Notes: a model not told the origin generated them from the sequence alone. A DNA stretch of 64,000 nucleotides from VFMC01 sp039796935 (GCA_039796935.1 JBDKIV010000240.1:1-64000); one strand, 5' to 3'. Positions 26,601 to 35,144 are shown, counted from the stretch's first letter. A program made the numbers and translations.

Positions 26601-28100
26601 GTGACGACAGGTCGGGACAGCGGTACGGACAGCGGTACAGACAGGCAAGCCCCGCGTCGCTTCGGGTCGGCGTGGCCCCGCCTGGGCCGGCGCGGACGTT
26701 CCGGTCACGACACCCCGGTGGTCGCCGATCTGGCCCTCGCCTACCGGCAACTGGTCGAGACCAACGCCCAACTCGCCGAACTCGCCAGGCTCGCCGGCGT
26801 CGATCCGCTCACCGGTCTCCGAAACCGGCGCGGCATGGTCGAGTCCCTCGACGCAGCGATGGATGGGCGCGGCGAGCACGACCACATGAGCGTGCTGTAC
26901 TGCGACCTCGACCGCTTCAAGCAGGTCAACGACCACCTCGGGCATCGTGGCGGCGACCGATTCCTCGGCGTGGTCGCAGAGCGGATCGCCAGTGCCGTCG
27001 GCGACGACGGTTCCTGCTGCCGCGTGGGCGGCGACGAGTTCGTCGTGGTGCTGCCGCATCTCGACGTCGACGCAGCCGCCGGCGTGGCTCGCCGCGTGGT
27101 CGAGGCCCTGGCGCGCCCGGTGGTGATCGACGGCCGTTCGATCCCCTCGTCGGCGAGCGTGGGTGTCGCGACCGCCCCCCAGCACGGACGGACGGGCACC
27201 GATGTCGGTCGCCACGCGAACACGGCCCTGTTCCACGCGAAGCGTGAGGGCCGGAACACCGTTGCGGTCTTCGACCCGTCCATGCAGCGCAGGCACTCGG
27301 CGTCGCTGCACGCCGAGCACACGTTGCGACGGGCGATCGACTCGGGCGAGGTCATGCCGTTCTTCCAGCCCGAGATCGATGTGCTCACCGGGTCGGTGAT
27401 CGGCGCCGAACTCCTGGCCCGGTGGCTCCGTCCCGATGGTTCCATTGCCGCTGCCGCCGACTTCGTCGATCTGGCCGACCGGGCCGGCCTGCTCGACCGG
27501 CTGACCGAGCGGATGCTGGTGCAAGCCCGTCCCGACATCCGCCGCCTCCAACGCCTCGGTCTGCCCGAGGGGTTCAGGTTCCGGGTGAATCTCGGTCCGG
27601 CGTCGACCGATCGCACCTGGCGCGGCGGCAGCGCCGAGCAACTGGTGCGCGGGATCGACCCGGCGGTGATGACCGTCGACGTCCTCGAGACGATCGTGGC
27701 CGACGACCTGAGTGCTGCGGCGGCGACGTTCTCGTCGTTCCGCGAGGCGGGCGGTCGAGTCTGTCTCGACGACTTCGGCCGTGGAGTCACCTCGCTCAGC
27801 CTGCTCCGGCAGGTTCCCCTCGACGAGGTCCGCATCGACCGTCAGACCATCGACAGCGTCACCGCACATCCGCACGACCGGGCGATCGTCCGGTCGATCA
27901 TCGCCCTGGCGCGCGACCTCGGGCTCGACGTCAGCGCCGACGGGATCGAGACCGGGGCACAGTCGGACGTGCTCACGGCGCTCGGCTGCACCCGCCAGCA
28001 GGGGCATCTCTACGCGGCGGCACTACCGATCGATCCGTTCGAATCGTTCCTGCTCGAGCGCGGGGCGACGACCCGGCCGGCGGCCACCCACTCGAACTGA
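26601..28100 (+). CDS. GGDEF-EAL cyclic-di-GMP protein with degenerate EAL
   Basis: A 499-residue cytoplasmic protein. The GGDEF domain is intact (VDPLTGLRNRRG; GGDEF at 143-147) but has no RxxD inhibitory site upstream, so it could be an active diguanylate cyclase without product inhibition. The EAL domain keeps Glu270 (GAELLARW), Asn330, Glu363, Asp390-Asp391 and Gln467, but the catalytic Lys of the usual K-I-D motif is Arg411 (VRIDR) and the first Glu of EGVET is Asp447 (DGIET). Phosphodiesterase activity is therefore doubtful. The N-terminal 40 residues contain a small direct repeat (SGTDSGTD) and no sensor or membrane segment. Start GTG at 26601; the frame opens further upstream over the gluQ promoter. 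Confidence 0.88.
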   Translation: MTTGRDSGTDSGTDRQAPRRFGSAWPRLGRRGRSGHDTPVVADLALAYRQLVETNAQLAELARLAGVDPLTGLRNRRGMVESLDAAMDGRGEHDHMSVLYCDLDRFKQVNDHLGHRGGDRFLGVVAERIASAVGDDGSCCRVGGDEFVVVLPHLDVDAAAGVARRVVEALARPVVIDGRSIPSSASVGVATAPQHGRTGTDVGRHANTALFHAKREGRNTVAVFDPSMQRRHSASLHAEHTLRRAIDSGEVMPFFQPEIDVLTGSVIGAELLARWLRPDGSIAAAADFVDLADRAGLLDRLTERMLVQARPDIRRLQRLGLPEGFRFRVNLGPASTDRTWRGGSAEQLVRGIDPAVMTVDVLETIVADDLSAAAATFSSFREAGGRVCLDDFGRGVTSLSLLRQVPLDEVRIDRQTIDSVTAHPHDRAIVRSIIALARDLGLDVSADGIETGAQSDVLTALGCTRQQGHLYAAALPIDPFESFLLERGATTRPAATHSN

Positions 28101-28122
28101 GCGCCCACTACCGTGCTCACGC

Positions 28123-28770
28123 ATGAACTCGTCGGAGACGGTGGTCCTGATCGCAGCGGTCGTCGCCGCCGTCACGATGGTCGCCAACTGGTGGTCCCGG
28201 ATCGTCGATGACCGCCGTGTCGAACTGCTGACCAAGCCGACGGCAACGGTCGCCATCGGGGTGGCCGGAGTGGTCGGCGCAGGAGATGCACCCGACACCG
28301 CCGTCGTGGCCGCCGTCATCGCCTTCGCCCTGTGTCTCGCCGGTGATGTCGCGCTGCTGCCCGCCGTCGACCGGTTCGTCATCGGCCTGGGCATGTTCTT
28401 GGCGGGCCATCTGGCGTTCGTCGTGATGTTCGTGGCGCTCGGGCTCGACCGGTGGTGGATGGCCGTCGCTGGCGCAGTGGTGACCGTGATGGGGGCAGGC
28501 CTGGTCGGACGGCGGATCATCGCCGGGGCGGTCGAGCGCGACCCGGGCCTTGCGTACCCGGTGCGCGCCTACCTGGCGATCATCTCGCTGATGGTCGTGG
28601 TGGGCTGGGGCACCGGCATCGCGGCGGCGTTCGTCGGCTCGGCGCTGTTCCTCCTGAGTGACTCGGTCCTCGGTTGGCGTCAGTTCGTCGGCGGCCGGCG
28701 GTGGATGGCTCCGGTCGTGATGATGACCTACCACGGTGCGCTGGTGGGGCTGGCGCTGAGCCTGCGATGA
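28123..28770 (+). CDS. YhhN/TMEM86-family membrane protein (lysoplasmalogenase-like)
   Basis: A 215-residue integral membrane protein with about seven to eight hydrophobic helices. Family landmarks: ELLTKPTATVAIG near residue 35, CLAGDVALL at about 65 (conserved Gly-Asp), the GHLAFV stretch, and LFLLSDSVLG with the second conserved Asp near 180. The TMEM86/YhhN family includes lysoplasmalogenases that cleave vinyl-ether lysolipids; the conserved Asp residues are the proposed catalytic ones. Start ATG at 28123 with a -10-like TACCGT (28109-28114) 8 nt upstream. The stop overlaps the start of the next lipoprotein gene (ATGA). Confidence 0.88.
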   Translation: MNSSETVVLIAAVVAAVTMVANWWSRIVDDRRVELLTKPTATVAIGVAGVVGAGDAPDTAVVAAVIAFALCLAGDVALLPAVDRFVIGLGMFLAGHLAFVVMFVALGLDRWWMAVAGAVVTVMGAGLVGRRIIAGAVERDPGLAYPVRAYLAIISLMVVVGWGTGIAAAFVGSALFLLSDSVLGWRQFVGGRRWMAPVVMMTYHGALVGLALSLR

Positions 28771-30029
28771 GCCGGTGGCATCGATGTTCGGCCCGGCGCG
28801 GCTGGTCGATCGCCGTCGTGATGATGCTCGCCGCGGCCTGTGCCGAGGTCGATCCGAGCGCGACGGTCTCGAACGGCACGACGCCCGGCACGACGCCGGG
28901 CACGACGGTGGCCGCGTCGACCAGCTCACCGGTGACGACGACCGCGACATCGTCGACCACCCCGACGACGGCCGCGTCGTCGTGGACGACTGTGACCACG
29001 ACGACGGTCGCGACCAGCGCTCCCGCTGCACCGACGACGTCCACGGCGCCGTCACCGGTCGCCACGCCGTCGGTCGCCCCGGCGACGACCGCCAGACCGC
29101 TCGAGCCGGGGCCCTACCCTGCGCTGGCGGCAGCAACTGCCGAGTTGGCCGTCGGCAACATCGCCGTGTCGGTCAGCGTGCGCCGAGACGGCGCGACGCC
29201 CTTCGATCGAACCGTGGGTACGCGTCGCGATGGCCGCGCCGTCGATGCCGATTCGCCGTTCGTGATCGCCAGTGTCGGCAAGCTGTTGACGGCACTCGCC
29301 GTCGCGCGTCTGTCGACCGCCCGACGAATCGACGTCTCTGCCCCGGTTCCGTGGGAGGCGATGGGCCTCGTCCGGCACCCCGACTGGGACACGGTGACGG
29401 TGCGCGACCTGCTCGACCACTCGAGCGGGATGCCACCGAACCGGGGGGACTGGCTCGACGACCCGGCACCGTGCAGCGTTCCCCTCACCACGGCGATGGC
29501 TGCACCGCCGACCGACACGAGGGGCCGGTGGCGGTACTCGAACGGCAACTACTGCGCCCTCGGTCTGCTCGTCGAGCACGTCACGGGGCAGCGGCTCGAT
29601 GCTGCCACCGATGCGTTGGTCTTCCAGCGGGCCGGCGTCACCGGCCCGTATCTGGCCCGCGACGGTGACCGACCCGACAGCGCCCCCTATGCGAAGGGCA
29701 CGGCACGCCTGCTCCGCCTCGGCGGTGCCGGCGAGTGGCTCGCCTCGACGACGGACATCGCCGACGTGCTGGCCGACGTGACCGACGACGACCTCGTCAC
29801 GATGCGTTGGCCCGGAATCTTCCGCGACCAGTACGGCTGGGGTCACACGGGGACGCTCGACGGCGCCAAGGCGTGCGCATGGGTGCTCGAGGCAGGCCGC
29901 ACCGTCCTGGCTGCTGCGGTGTCGGGCGAGACACCCCGCACCGGGGGCGGGGTGTGCGACCGATTGCTGCCCGCTCTCGCCGCAGATCTCGGCATGTGGG
30001 CCGGTGAACCGGTCCGCGTGCCGCTGTGA
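28767..30029 (+). CDS. Lipoprotein serine hydrolase, beta-lactamase/PBP fold
   Basis: A 420-residue secreted lipoprotein (lipobox Cys25 in LAAACAE) with a Thr/Pro/Ser-rich linker (40-110) that can span the cell wall. The catalytic domain is SxxK type: Ser169-Val-Gly-Lys172, the YxN box as YSNGNY and a KTG-equivalent HTG in GWGHTGTLDG. The family (class C beta-lactamase/ DD-peptidase/ esterase) cannot be narrowed from these motifs. The product is exported, unlike the three cytoplasmic SxxK hydrolases of the peptide island. The start overlaps the YhhN stop by 4 bp. Role could be peptidoglycan remodelling or ester hydrolysis outside the cell. Confidence 0.9.
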   Translation: MSRWHRCSARRGWSIAVVMMLAAACAEVDPSATVSNGTTPGTTPGTTVAASTSSPVTTTATSSTTPTTAASSWTTVTTTTVATSAPAAPTTSTAPSPVATPSVAPATTARPLEPGPYPALAAATAELAVGNIAVSVSVRRDGATPFDRTVGTRRDGRAVDADSPFVIASVGKLLTALAVARLSTARRIDVSAPVPWEAMGLVRHPDWDTVTVRDLLDHSSGMPPNRGDWLDDPAPCSVPLTTAMAAPPTDTRGRWRYSNGNYCALGLLVEHVTGQRLDAATDALVFQRAGVTGPYLARDGDRPDSAPYAKGTARLLRLGGAGEWLASTTDIADVLADVTDDDLVTMRWPGIFRDQYGWGHTGTLDGAKACAWVLEAGRTVLAAAVSGETPRTGGGVCDRLLPALAADLGMWAGEPVRVPL

Positions 30030-30057
30030 CGGCCAGTTCGTGCTGAACTCGCGGTTC

Positions 30058-30957
30058 ATGTCGCACCAGCCGTCGCCGACCTCCACGACCGTCACGCTCA
30101 CCGGCACCGGGGTGCCCCACCCGTCACCGGGCCGAGCGGGGGCCGGCGTCCTCGTCCGTCGTGGCGACGTGGCGCTGCAGTTCGACGCAGGGCGCGGCAC
30201 CGTCATCAGGCTCGCCGAGGCGGGCACACCGCCACCGTTGCTGACGGCGGTGTTCATCACGCACGTGCACAGCGATCACCTGGTCGGTCTGCCCGACCTG
30301 GCGATGACCCGGTGGGTGCAGCAACAACTCCACCGGAGCGGTCCCCTGGTCGTGTATGCGGTCGAGGGGGTGGCTGCTCGGTTCGTGCGGCGGATGCTCG
30401 AGCCGTTCGACGACGACATCGCCGCCCGGATGGAACACGTGGGGGCCGACCACCCCGAGGTCGACCTGCGGACCTTCGCCGTGCCGGTCGAACCGGTCGA
30501 GGTGTGGCGTTCCGACGATGGTTCGGTCGTGGTCGAATCGGTGGCCGTCCGGCACGAGCCCGTCCCGGAAGCGGTGGCATTCCGGGTGACCACCCCCGAG
30601 GGAGTCGTGGTCATCTCGGGCGACACCCGCGTGTGCGCCGAGGTCGAGGCGTTCGCCGCACGAGCCGATGTGCTCGTCCACGAGGCGTGCCGGACCACGG
30701 CGATGAGCGCCGCCATCGGCGGCACGGTGTTCGAGACCATCTTCAGCTATCACGCCGACTCGGTCCCACTGGGCGCAATGGCCGAGCGTGCGGGGGTGAA
30801 GCACCTGATGCTGACGCACCTGATCCCCCAGCCGACGAAGCCGGACGAGGAGGCGGCGTTCGAACGCGACGTCCGTCGGGGTGGCTACACCGGCCAGGTC
30901 AGCGTCGGACGCGACCTGATGACCGTCACCCTCGGTGACGCCACGGATGGGCAGTAG
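30058..30957 (+). CDS. Metallo-beta-lactamase fold, ribonuclease Z-like hydrolase
   Basis: A 299-residue metallo-hydrolase. The zinc motif HVHSDHLVG (His69, His71, Asp73, His74) and the later VISGDT(RV) and HEA with TH(L) are the ligand set of the RNase Z/arylsulfatase-like branch. No N-terminal signal. There is no exosite arm typical of tRNase Z, so a small-molecule esterase or lactonase is as likely. The ATG at 30058 is preceded by weak RBS sequence; an in-frame ATG at 30004 is inside the serine hydrolase gene and would add 18 unrelated residues. It is 28 nt downstream of that gene. Confidence 0.88.
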   Translation: MSHQPSPTSTTVTLTGTGVPHPSPGRAGAGVLVRRGDVALQFDAGRGTVIRLAEAGTPPPLLTAVFITHVHSDHLVGLPDLAMTRWVQQQLHRSGPLVVYAVEGVAARFVRRMLEPFDDDIAARMEHVGADHPEVDLRTFAVPVEPVEVWRSDDGSVVVESVAVRHEPVPEAVAFRVTTPEGVVVISGDTRVCAEVEAFAARADVLVHEACRTTAMSAAIGGTVFETIFSYHADSVPLGAMAERAGVKHLMLTHLIPQPTKPDEEAAFERDVRRGGYTGQVSVGRDLMTVTLGDATDGQ

Positions 30958-31103
30958 CGGCGATCGTCACCTCTGTCCAGGCGCCCAGGGAACGTCGGTG
31001 GCGAGCATGCACCGTGTGCGACCATGACCCGTTCCTGGGTCACACGGTCCATGTCCGGGTCGAGTGCGGGCCTGACGAATTCACCCGTTGGGGGACGGAA
31101 CGC

Positions 31104-31125
31104 TTGATCAAACCTTTACTAGATT
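31104..31125 (+). promoter_or_regulatory. AT-rich leaderless promoter with TTGATCAA palindrome
   Basis: A short AT-rich island stands out in the high-GC background. It contains the palindrome TTGATCAA (31104-31111) and a -10 box TAGATT (31120-31125) 7 nt before the ATG at 31133. The palindrome between -35 and -10 would suit autoregulation by the TetR protein. The rest of the 175-nt gap from 30958 contains nothing else I can identify. Confidence 0.5.
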
Positions 31126-31132
31126 TTTCTTC

Positions 31133-31807
31133 ATGCTTCAGGATCCGGAGAGTCGAACCGGTCGACGGCGTGCCCCGATGCGCCATCGAGACACCCACAG
31201 CCGCGAGGAGATCCTCGAGCGGACGATCCAGATCATCGAACACCATGGCGAGGCGGCGGTCCGGGTGAAGGACCTCTGCGACGAGGTCGGTGTCGCAGTC
31301 ACGTCCCTCTATCACTTCTTCGACAACCGCGAGGGGCTGATCGAAGCCGCGCAGGTCGAGCGGTATGAGCGCGAGTTGCGACGTGCTGCCGACGACATCA
31401 CCGACCACATCTCGGCGTGCCGCACCCAGCGCGAGTTCCGCTCGCTCGTCAGGCGCCTGCTCGACATGCTCTGCGCGCACGAGCGTGCCGGTGCTCGACT
31501 CAACCGCATCAACGTGATCGGCAGCGTGCAGGGCCGGCCCGACCTCGAACGACGCATCGGCGCAGCGCAGACCGCGTTCCATCACGACCTCGCCGCAGCA
31601 CTCGAACTGCCGCAACAGCGCGGCTGGATTCGCCGCGACCTCGACCTCGCCGCCCTCACCGCATGGTTCTTCGGTCAGATCACGAGCCGAATCCTCATCG
31701 AGATCGGCGACTCCGACATCGACGGGCGGGCATGGAACCGGATGGCCACCGAAGCCATCACCGCCGTGATGTTCGGCGAGGTTCGCAGCATCCGGTCTGC
31801 CGCCTGA
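31133..31807 (+). CDS. TetR-family transcriptional regulator
   Basis: A 224-residue TetR. The N-terminal DNA-binding part has SREEILERTIQIIEHHGE and VKDLCDEVGVAVTSLYHFF, a standard helix-turn-helix. The C-terminal domain resembles TetR_C of the uncharacterised lipid- or drug-responsive groups. Start ATG at 31133 is set by the -10 box TAGATT 7 nt before it; an ATG at 31178 (MRHRDTHS) would shorten the protein by 15 residues and is possible. No target gene is directly adjacent on the same strand; MscS is convergent. Control of the upstream MBL hydrolase is unlikely since that gene lies on the same strand before it. Confidence 0.88.
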   Translation: MLQDPESRTGRRRAPMRHRDTHSREEILERTIQIIEHHGEAAVRVKDLCDEVGVAVTSLYHFFDNREGLIEAAQVERYERELRRAADDITDHISACRTQREFRSLVRRLLDMLCAHERAGARLNRINVIGSVQGRPDLERRIGAAQTAFHHDLAAALELPQQRGWIRRDLDLAALTAWFFGQITSRILIEIGDSDIDGRAWNRMATEAITAVMFGEVRSIRSAA

Positions 31808-31853
31808 CCGCACCGGCACCGGAACACACCGGCCCCGGCATCATCGGCAGGCG

Positions 31854-32843
31854 TCAGTCCGGCTCGCCGCCTTCCGACTCGGTCGGGACGTCCGCATCGT
31901 CGTCGCCGAGCATCGGCACGCGCCACAGCGCATCGGCGGCCACACGCTGCAGTGTGTCTGCTTGCGCGCCGGTGAGCGGCTGGGCGGTACGCACCTCGAC
32001 CTGCATCATCGGCTCGCTACCCGGCTCGGTCCGCACCGCGGCCTTCACGTCGTCGACCAGCACCAGACCGGTGAGCCTGCGGTCGCCGGCGGCCTGAGCC
32101 AGCGCGAACGCCACCGCATCGGCCGCCGCCTGCTCGCTGTGGACGCCCTCGTCGATGTGGGTCGGGAGCGGAACGTCGAGCGAGGTGGTGACCGGCCGTT
32201 GTGACAGGTTGCGGACCCGCGTGAGCTCGCCGTTCGACACGTGGAAGGTCGACCCCTCAGAGCTGAGTCGGGTGCTGAAGGCGCCGACGTGCTCGACGAC
32301 CCCGTCGATCTGGGTGCCGGTGGACGTCTCGAAGGCCACCCGGTCGCCCACACCAAGACGGTCCTCGACCAAGATCCCGATGCCGGAGATGAAGTCCCGG
32401 ACGGCGTGCTGACCACCGATCGCCAGGCCGGCACCGATGAACCCGGCGCTGGTGAGGACCGGCACGAGATCGACCTGCATGACGTGCAACACCACGATGA
32501 CGGCAGTCACCCATGCGAACAGGGCGATGAAGTGCGCGACCATCCGGCTCATCGCATCGATGCGCTGGCGGCGGCGCTTCTCGGCGAGCTCCGGTGTCTC
32601 ACCGAACACTCGCTGGACTCGCGTCCTCCAGAACGACGACGACGCCGGCTGCAGCACGCTGCGATCGGCGACCCGACGGACCGAGCGGTGGACGACGCTG
32701 CGCATGATGCGAACGAACAACCAGGTGACGATGACGACGCCGATGGCGATGGCCGGCCTGGTCAGCAGCACGTCGACGGCCTCGCCAGCCGTGACGTCGT
32801 CGACGATCGCAGTGCTGTCCGGTGGTGGGGCTACGGCACGCAT
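31854..32843 (-). CDS. MscS-family mechanosensitive channel
   Basis: A 329-residue small-conductance mechanosensitive channel. Transmembrane segments at about 30-50, 95-120 and 125-150; the third (GFIGAGLAIGGQHAVRDFISGIGILVED) is the Gly/Ala-rich pore helix with the usual break, followed by the beta-domain RVAFETSTGTQIDGVVEHVG and the C-terminal cage. It releases osmolytes under hypo-osmotic shock. The short acidic C-terminal tail (DDDADVPTESEGGEPD) is unusual but harmless. Divergent from capA-like gene (60 nt apart) and convergent with the TetR gene. Confidence 0.93.
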   Translation of the reverse strand: MRAVAPPPDSTAIVDDVTAGEAVDVLLTRPAIAIGVVIVTWLFVRIMRSVVHRSVRRVADRSVLQPASSSFWRTRVQRVFGETPELAEKRRRQRIDAMSRMVAHFIALFAWVTAVIVVLHVMQVDLVPVLTSAGFIGAGLAIGGQHAVRDFISGIGILVEDRLGVGDRVAFETSTGTQIDGVVEHVGAFSTRLSSEGSTFHVSNGELTRVRNLSQRPVTTSLDVPLPTHIDEGVHSEQAAADAVAFALAQAAGDRRLTGLVLVDDVKAAVRTEPGSEPMMQVEVRTAQPLTGAQADTLQRVAADALWRVPMLGDDDADVPTESEGGEPD

Positions 32844-32902
32844 TGCTCCATGGTGCCACCCGGACGGCCGTCGCCATGATCAGGACCTGCAACGATGGAG
32901 TC

Positions 32903-34138
32903 ATGCGCTCCGGGGTGAGGGTGAGTACGGGACTTGCGCTCGTGGCCGGCCTCGCCGCCTGCAGCGCCTCGACGACCGCACCGATGACGACCGCCACCGT
33001 TGCGCCGACCGTGTCGATCGCAGCCGCACCACCCCCACCACTGCCGCAGACCGATCGGGACGGATCGGCGCCCACCGCCGGTGACATCACCAGCACGACG
33101 ATCGAGACGACCACCACCGTCGCCCCCGGGCCCGTGCGCCTCGTCCTCACCGGCGAAGTGCTGATGCACTCACCGCTGTGGGCGCAGGCCCGCACGAACG
33201 GTGGCGGCGACACGCACGACTTCGCCCCGATGTTCGAACACATCCGGCCCCTCGTCGAGGGTGCCGACCTGGCGGTGTGCCATCTCGAGACTCCGATCGC
33301 GCCCCCGGGCGAGGCGTACTCGACCTCGCCGCTCTACGGAGTTCCGGCCGAGGTGGTCGACGGCATCGCCGCTGCAGGCTTCGACCACTGCTCGACGGCC
33401 AGCAACCACACCTTCGACCGCGGTGTCGCGGGCCTGGTCGCCACCGCCGACCGGTTCGACCAGGTGGGCGTCACCCAGCACGGCATGGCCCGGCAGCCCG
33501 CCGATGCCGCTCCGGTCCTCATCGACGTCGACGGACTCGTCATCGCTCACTTCGCAGCCACCTACGGATTCGACGCCGGACAGCGACCGAGGGACGAACC
33601 GTGGCGAAGTTCGCTGATCGACGCCGAGCAGATCGTCGCCGAGGCGACCGGTGCGCGCCGTCGTGGCGCGGAGTTCGTGGTGGTGTCGCTGCACTGGGGC
33701 AACTCGAACTCGCACCGGGTCTCCGAGCGGCAGCGAACGATCGCCGAGGTCGTCGCTGCGTCGGGTCAGGTCGATCTCATCGTCGGGCACCACAGTCACC
33801 TCGTCCAGCCCGTCGAGCGGGTCGGCGACATGTGGGTGGCGTTCGGTCTCGGCAATCTGGTGTCGAACCTGCCGGTCCCGACCGGGATCTGGACCGAAGC
33901 CAGCCGGGACGGCGCGGTCATCGAGGTGACGGTCGAGCGCAACGCCGACGACACCGAGGTCGCCATCGCCCCGCCGGTCGTTCGGGCGGTCTGGGTCGAT
34001 CGCGAGGCGGGATGGGTGGTTCGCGATGTCGTCAGCGCACTCCGCGATCCCGAACTGAACGCACGACTCGGCGATCAGTTGGTGACCTCCCTACGACGGA
34101 CGACCGATGTCATGGGCGCTGCCGTCGCGCAGCCCTGA
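32903..34138 (+). CDS. CapA/PgsA-like metallophosphatase lipoprotein
   Basis: A 411-residue lipoprotein (lipobox Cys20 in LAGLAAC) with a Pro/Thr-rich linker and a CapA-type metallophosphatase domain: LVLTGEVLMHSP, CHLETPIAP, ASNHTFDRGV, SLHWGNSNSH, GHHSHLVQP and FGLGNLVSN. These are the metal-ligand blocks of the PGA_cap family, which takes part in poly-gamma-glutamate or other capsule synthesis or release; free-standing copies are common with unknown role. The first block has GEVL instead of GD, so one metal ligand (usually Asp) is Glu. Start at ATG 32903, 6 nt after the -10-like AACGAT (32891-32896). It is upstream of the DUF411 gene by 54 nt. Confidence 0.88.
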   Translation: MRSGVRVSTGLALVAGLAACSASTTAPMTTATVAPTVSIAAAPPPPLPQTDRDGSAPTAGDITSTTIETTTTVAPGPVRLVLTGEVLMHSPLWAQARTNGGGDTHDFAPMFEHIRPLVEGADLAVCHLETPIAPPGEAYSTSPLYGVPAEVVDGIAAAGFDHCSTASNHTFDRGVAGLVATADRFDQVGVTQHGMARQPADAAPVLIDVDGLVIAHFAATYGFDAGQRPRDEPWRSSLIDAEQIVAEATGARRRGAEFVVVSLHWGNSNSHRVSERQRTIAEVVAASGQVDLIVGHHSHLVQPVERVGDMWVAFGLGNLVSNLPVPTGIWTEASRDGAVIEVTVERNADDTEVAIAPPVVRAVWVDREAGWVVRDVVSALRDPELNARLGDQLVTSLRRTTDVMGAAVAQP

Positions 34139-34192
34139 TTTCGCCATCACGTCGACCCGTTCGGTGGGTCATCCGCGGTACGGTCGGCCACG

Positions 34193-34678
34193 ATGAACCG
34201 CCGCAGCTTCCTGTTCGCCGCCGCCGCCTCTGCGCTCGGCGGGTCAGCGGTCGTGGTCGGCTGCGCCTCGACCGAGACGGCCCCGCGCAGCGGACGCCTG
34301 CTCGACGGGGTCTCGCTCGAGGTCCATCGCGATCCTGGTTGAGGCTGCTGCGTCGAGTGGGTCGTGTACCTGCGTTCGCACGGTGCCTCGGTGAGCGACA
34401 CCGAAGATGCCGACCGCGCGTCGCTGCGCGCCCGGATGGGGATCCCCGATTCGGTGGCGTCGTGCCACACCGCGCTGGTGGCCGGCTACGTGGTCGAGGG
34501 CCACGTCCCGGCGCCGGCGCTGCGCCGACTACTCGACGAAGGCCCGGACGTGGTGGGCCTGGCCCTGCCAGGCATGCCGGGTGACTCGCCCGGCATGGGT
34601 GGTGACGAGACCACGTGGGCCGCGCAGGACGTCCTGGCGGTCATGGCTGACGGACGCCTCAGCCGCTTCGGGTACTAG
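34193..34678 (+). CDS. DUF411 metal-binding lipoprotein, probable selenoprotein (in-frame TGA)
   Basis: A 162-codon gene read from the ATG at 34193 to the TAG at 34676, with a TGA at codon 50 (34340-34342). Upstream codons encode a Tat-like signal (NRRSFLFAAAAS) with a lipobox Cys24. Downstream codons encode the intact DUF411 body: SCHTALVAGYVVEGHVPA, then ALPGMPGDSPGMGG. In ordinary DUF411 proteins the N-terminal metal site is 'SPTCGCCxxW'; here the codons read DPG-TGA-G-C-C-V-E-W, so the TGA is exactly the first Cys of CGCC. I therefore read it as Sec50 (UGCC). The family is linked to copper or other metal handling in the envelope. A -10-like TACGGT (34179-34184) lies 8 nt upstream. A C-to-A mutation to a stop in a pseudogene is the main alternative, but no other damage is visible. 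Confidence 0.75.
34340..34380 (+). promoter_or_regulatory. Candidate bacterial SECIS element after the in-frame TGA
   Basis: Hand fold starting at TGA: TGCG (34349-34352) can pair with CGCA (34377-34380). An apical stem GTG/TAC (34357-34359 with 34367-34369, one G-T pair), extended by C-G and G-T with one mismatch, closes the loop GGTCGTG (34360-34366). GGUC in the loop starts at +18 after the TGA; in E. coli fdhF it is at +19. The stems are short, so this is supportive and not proof. Confidence 0.4.
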
Positions 34679-34721
34679 ACGAGGGCGTGCTGTCACCCCG
34701 TCGACCGGTCGAACGAGCGGG

Positions 34722-35144
34722 TTAGACCGTCTTGACGATGTGGACGTCGCAGGGTGCGTGGTGGGCCACGGTGTTGGCCACGCTGCCGAGCACACGACCG
34801 ATTCCCTGCATGCGGCGGTTGCCGACCACGATCATCCGTGCCTCGACCTCTCGGGCCCGTTCGATGAGGACATCGGCAGGCTTGCCGTCGCCGGCGCTCA
34901 CCTCGATGTCGGACACGATCGCCCGAAGCCGCGCTGCGACATTGGTGGCGGTCTGCAGCGCGTCTTCGGCCGAGCCGATCACCCATCGCTCGCTGCCGAT
35001 CTCGACCACCTCGACATCGTTGCGGTCGAATGCGCTGACGATGTCGAGTCGTGCGCCCAAGGCCGCGGCGAGCTCGGCCGCTTCGTGCGCCGCCTTCAGT
35101 GCCGTCTCGCTCGCGTCGACTCCGACCACGATCACGTTGGCCAT
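34722..35144 (-). CDS. Universal stress protein (UspA family)
   Basis: A 140-residue single-domain Usp. It begins with VIVVGVDASETALKAAHEA and ends with IVVGNRRMQGIGRVLGSVANTVAHHAPCDVHIV, the ATP-binding G-x2-G-x(n)-G-S region, one or two residues shorter between the Gly residues than the consensus. ATP binding is therefore likely but not certain. The start ATG at 35144 has a strong RBS (GGGAGGGAA) upstream, so translation initiation here is conventional rather than leaderless. It is convergent with the DUF411 gene (43-nt gap) and follows the M1 peptidase gene on the same strand. Confidence 0.93.
   Translation of the reverse strand: MANVIVVGVDASETALKAAHEAAELAAALGARLDIVSAFDRNDVEVVEIGSERWVIGSAEDALQTATNVAARLRAIVSDIEVSAGDGKPADVLIERAREVEARMIVVGNRRMQGIGRVLGSVANTVAHHAPCDVHIVKTV

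Noticed and set aside
34340..34342. The TGA as a pseudogene stop or sequencing error
   Set aside because: The frame is intact on both sides with normal codon use and no other lesion, and the position is the Cys expected to become Sec. It cannot be fully excluded from sequence alone.
34364..34678. A shorter start (GTG 34364) for the DUF411 gene that avoids the TGA
   Set aside because: It would lose the signal peptide and the CGCC metal site, and has neither an RBS nor a promoter. The upstream half reads perfectly as the same family.
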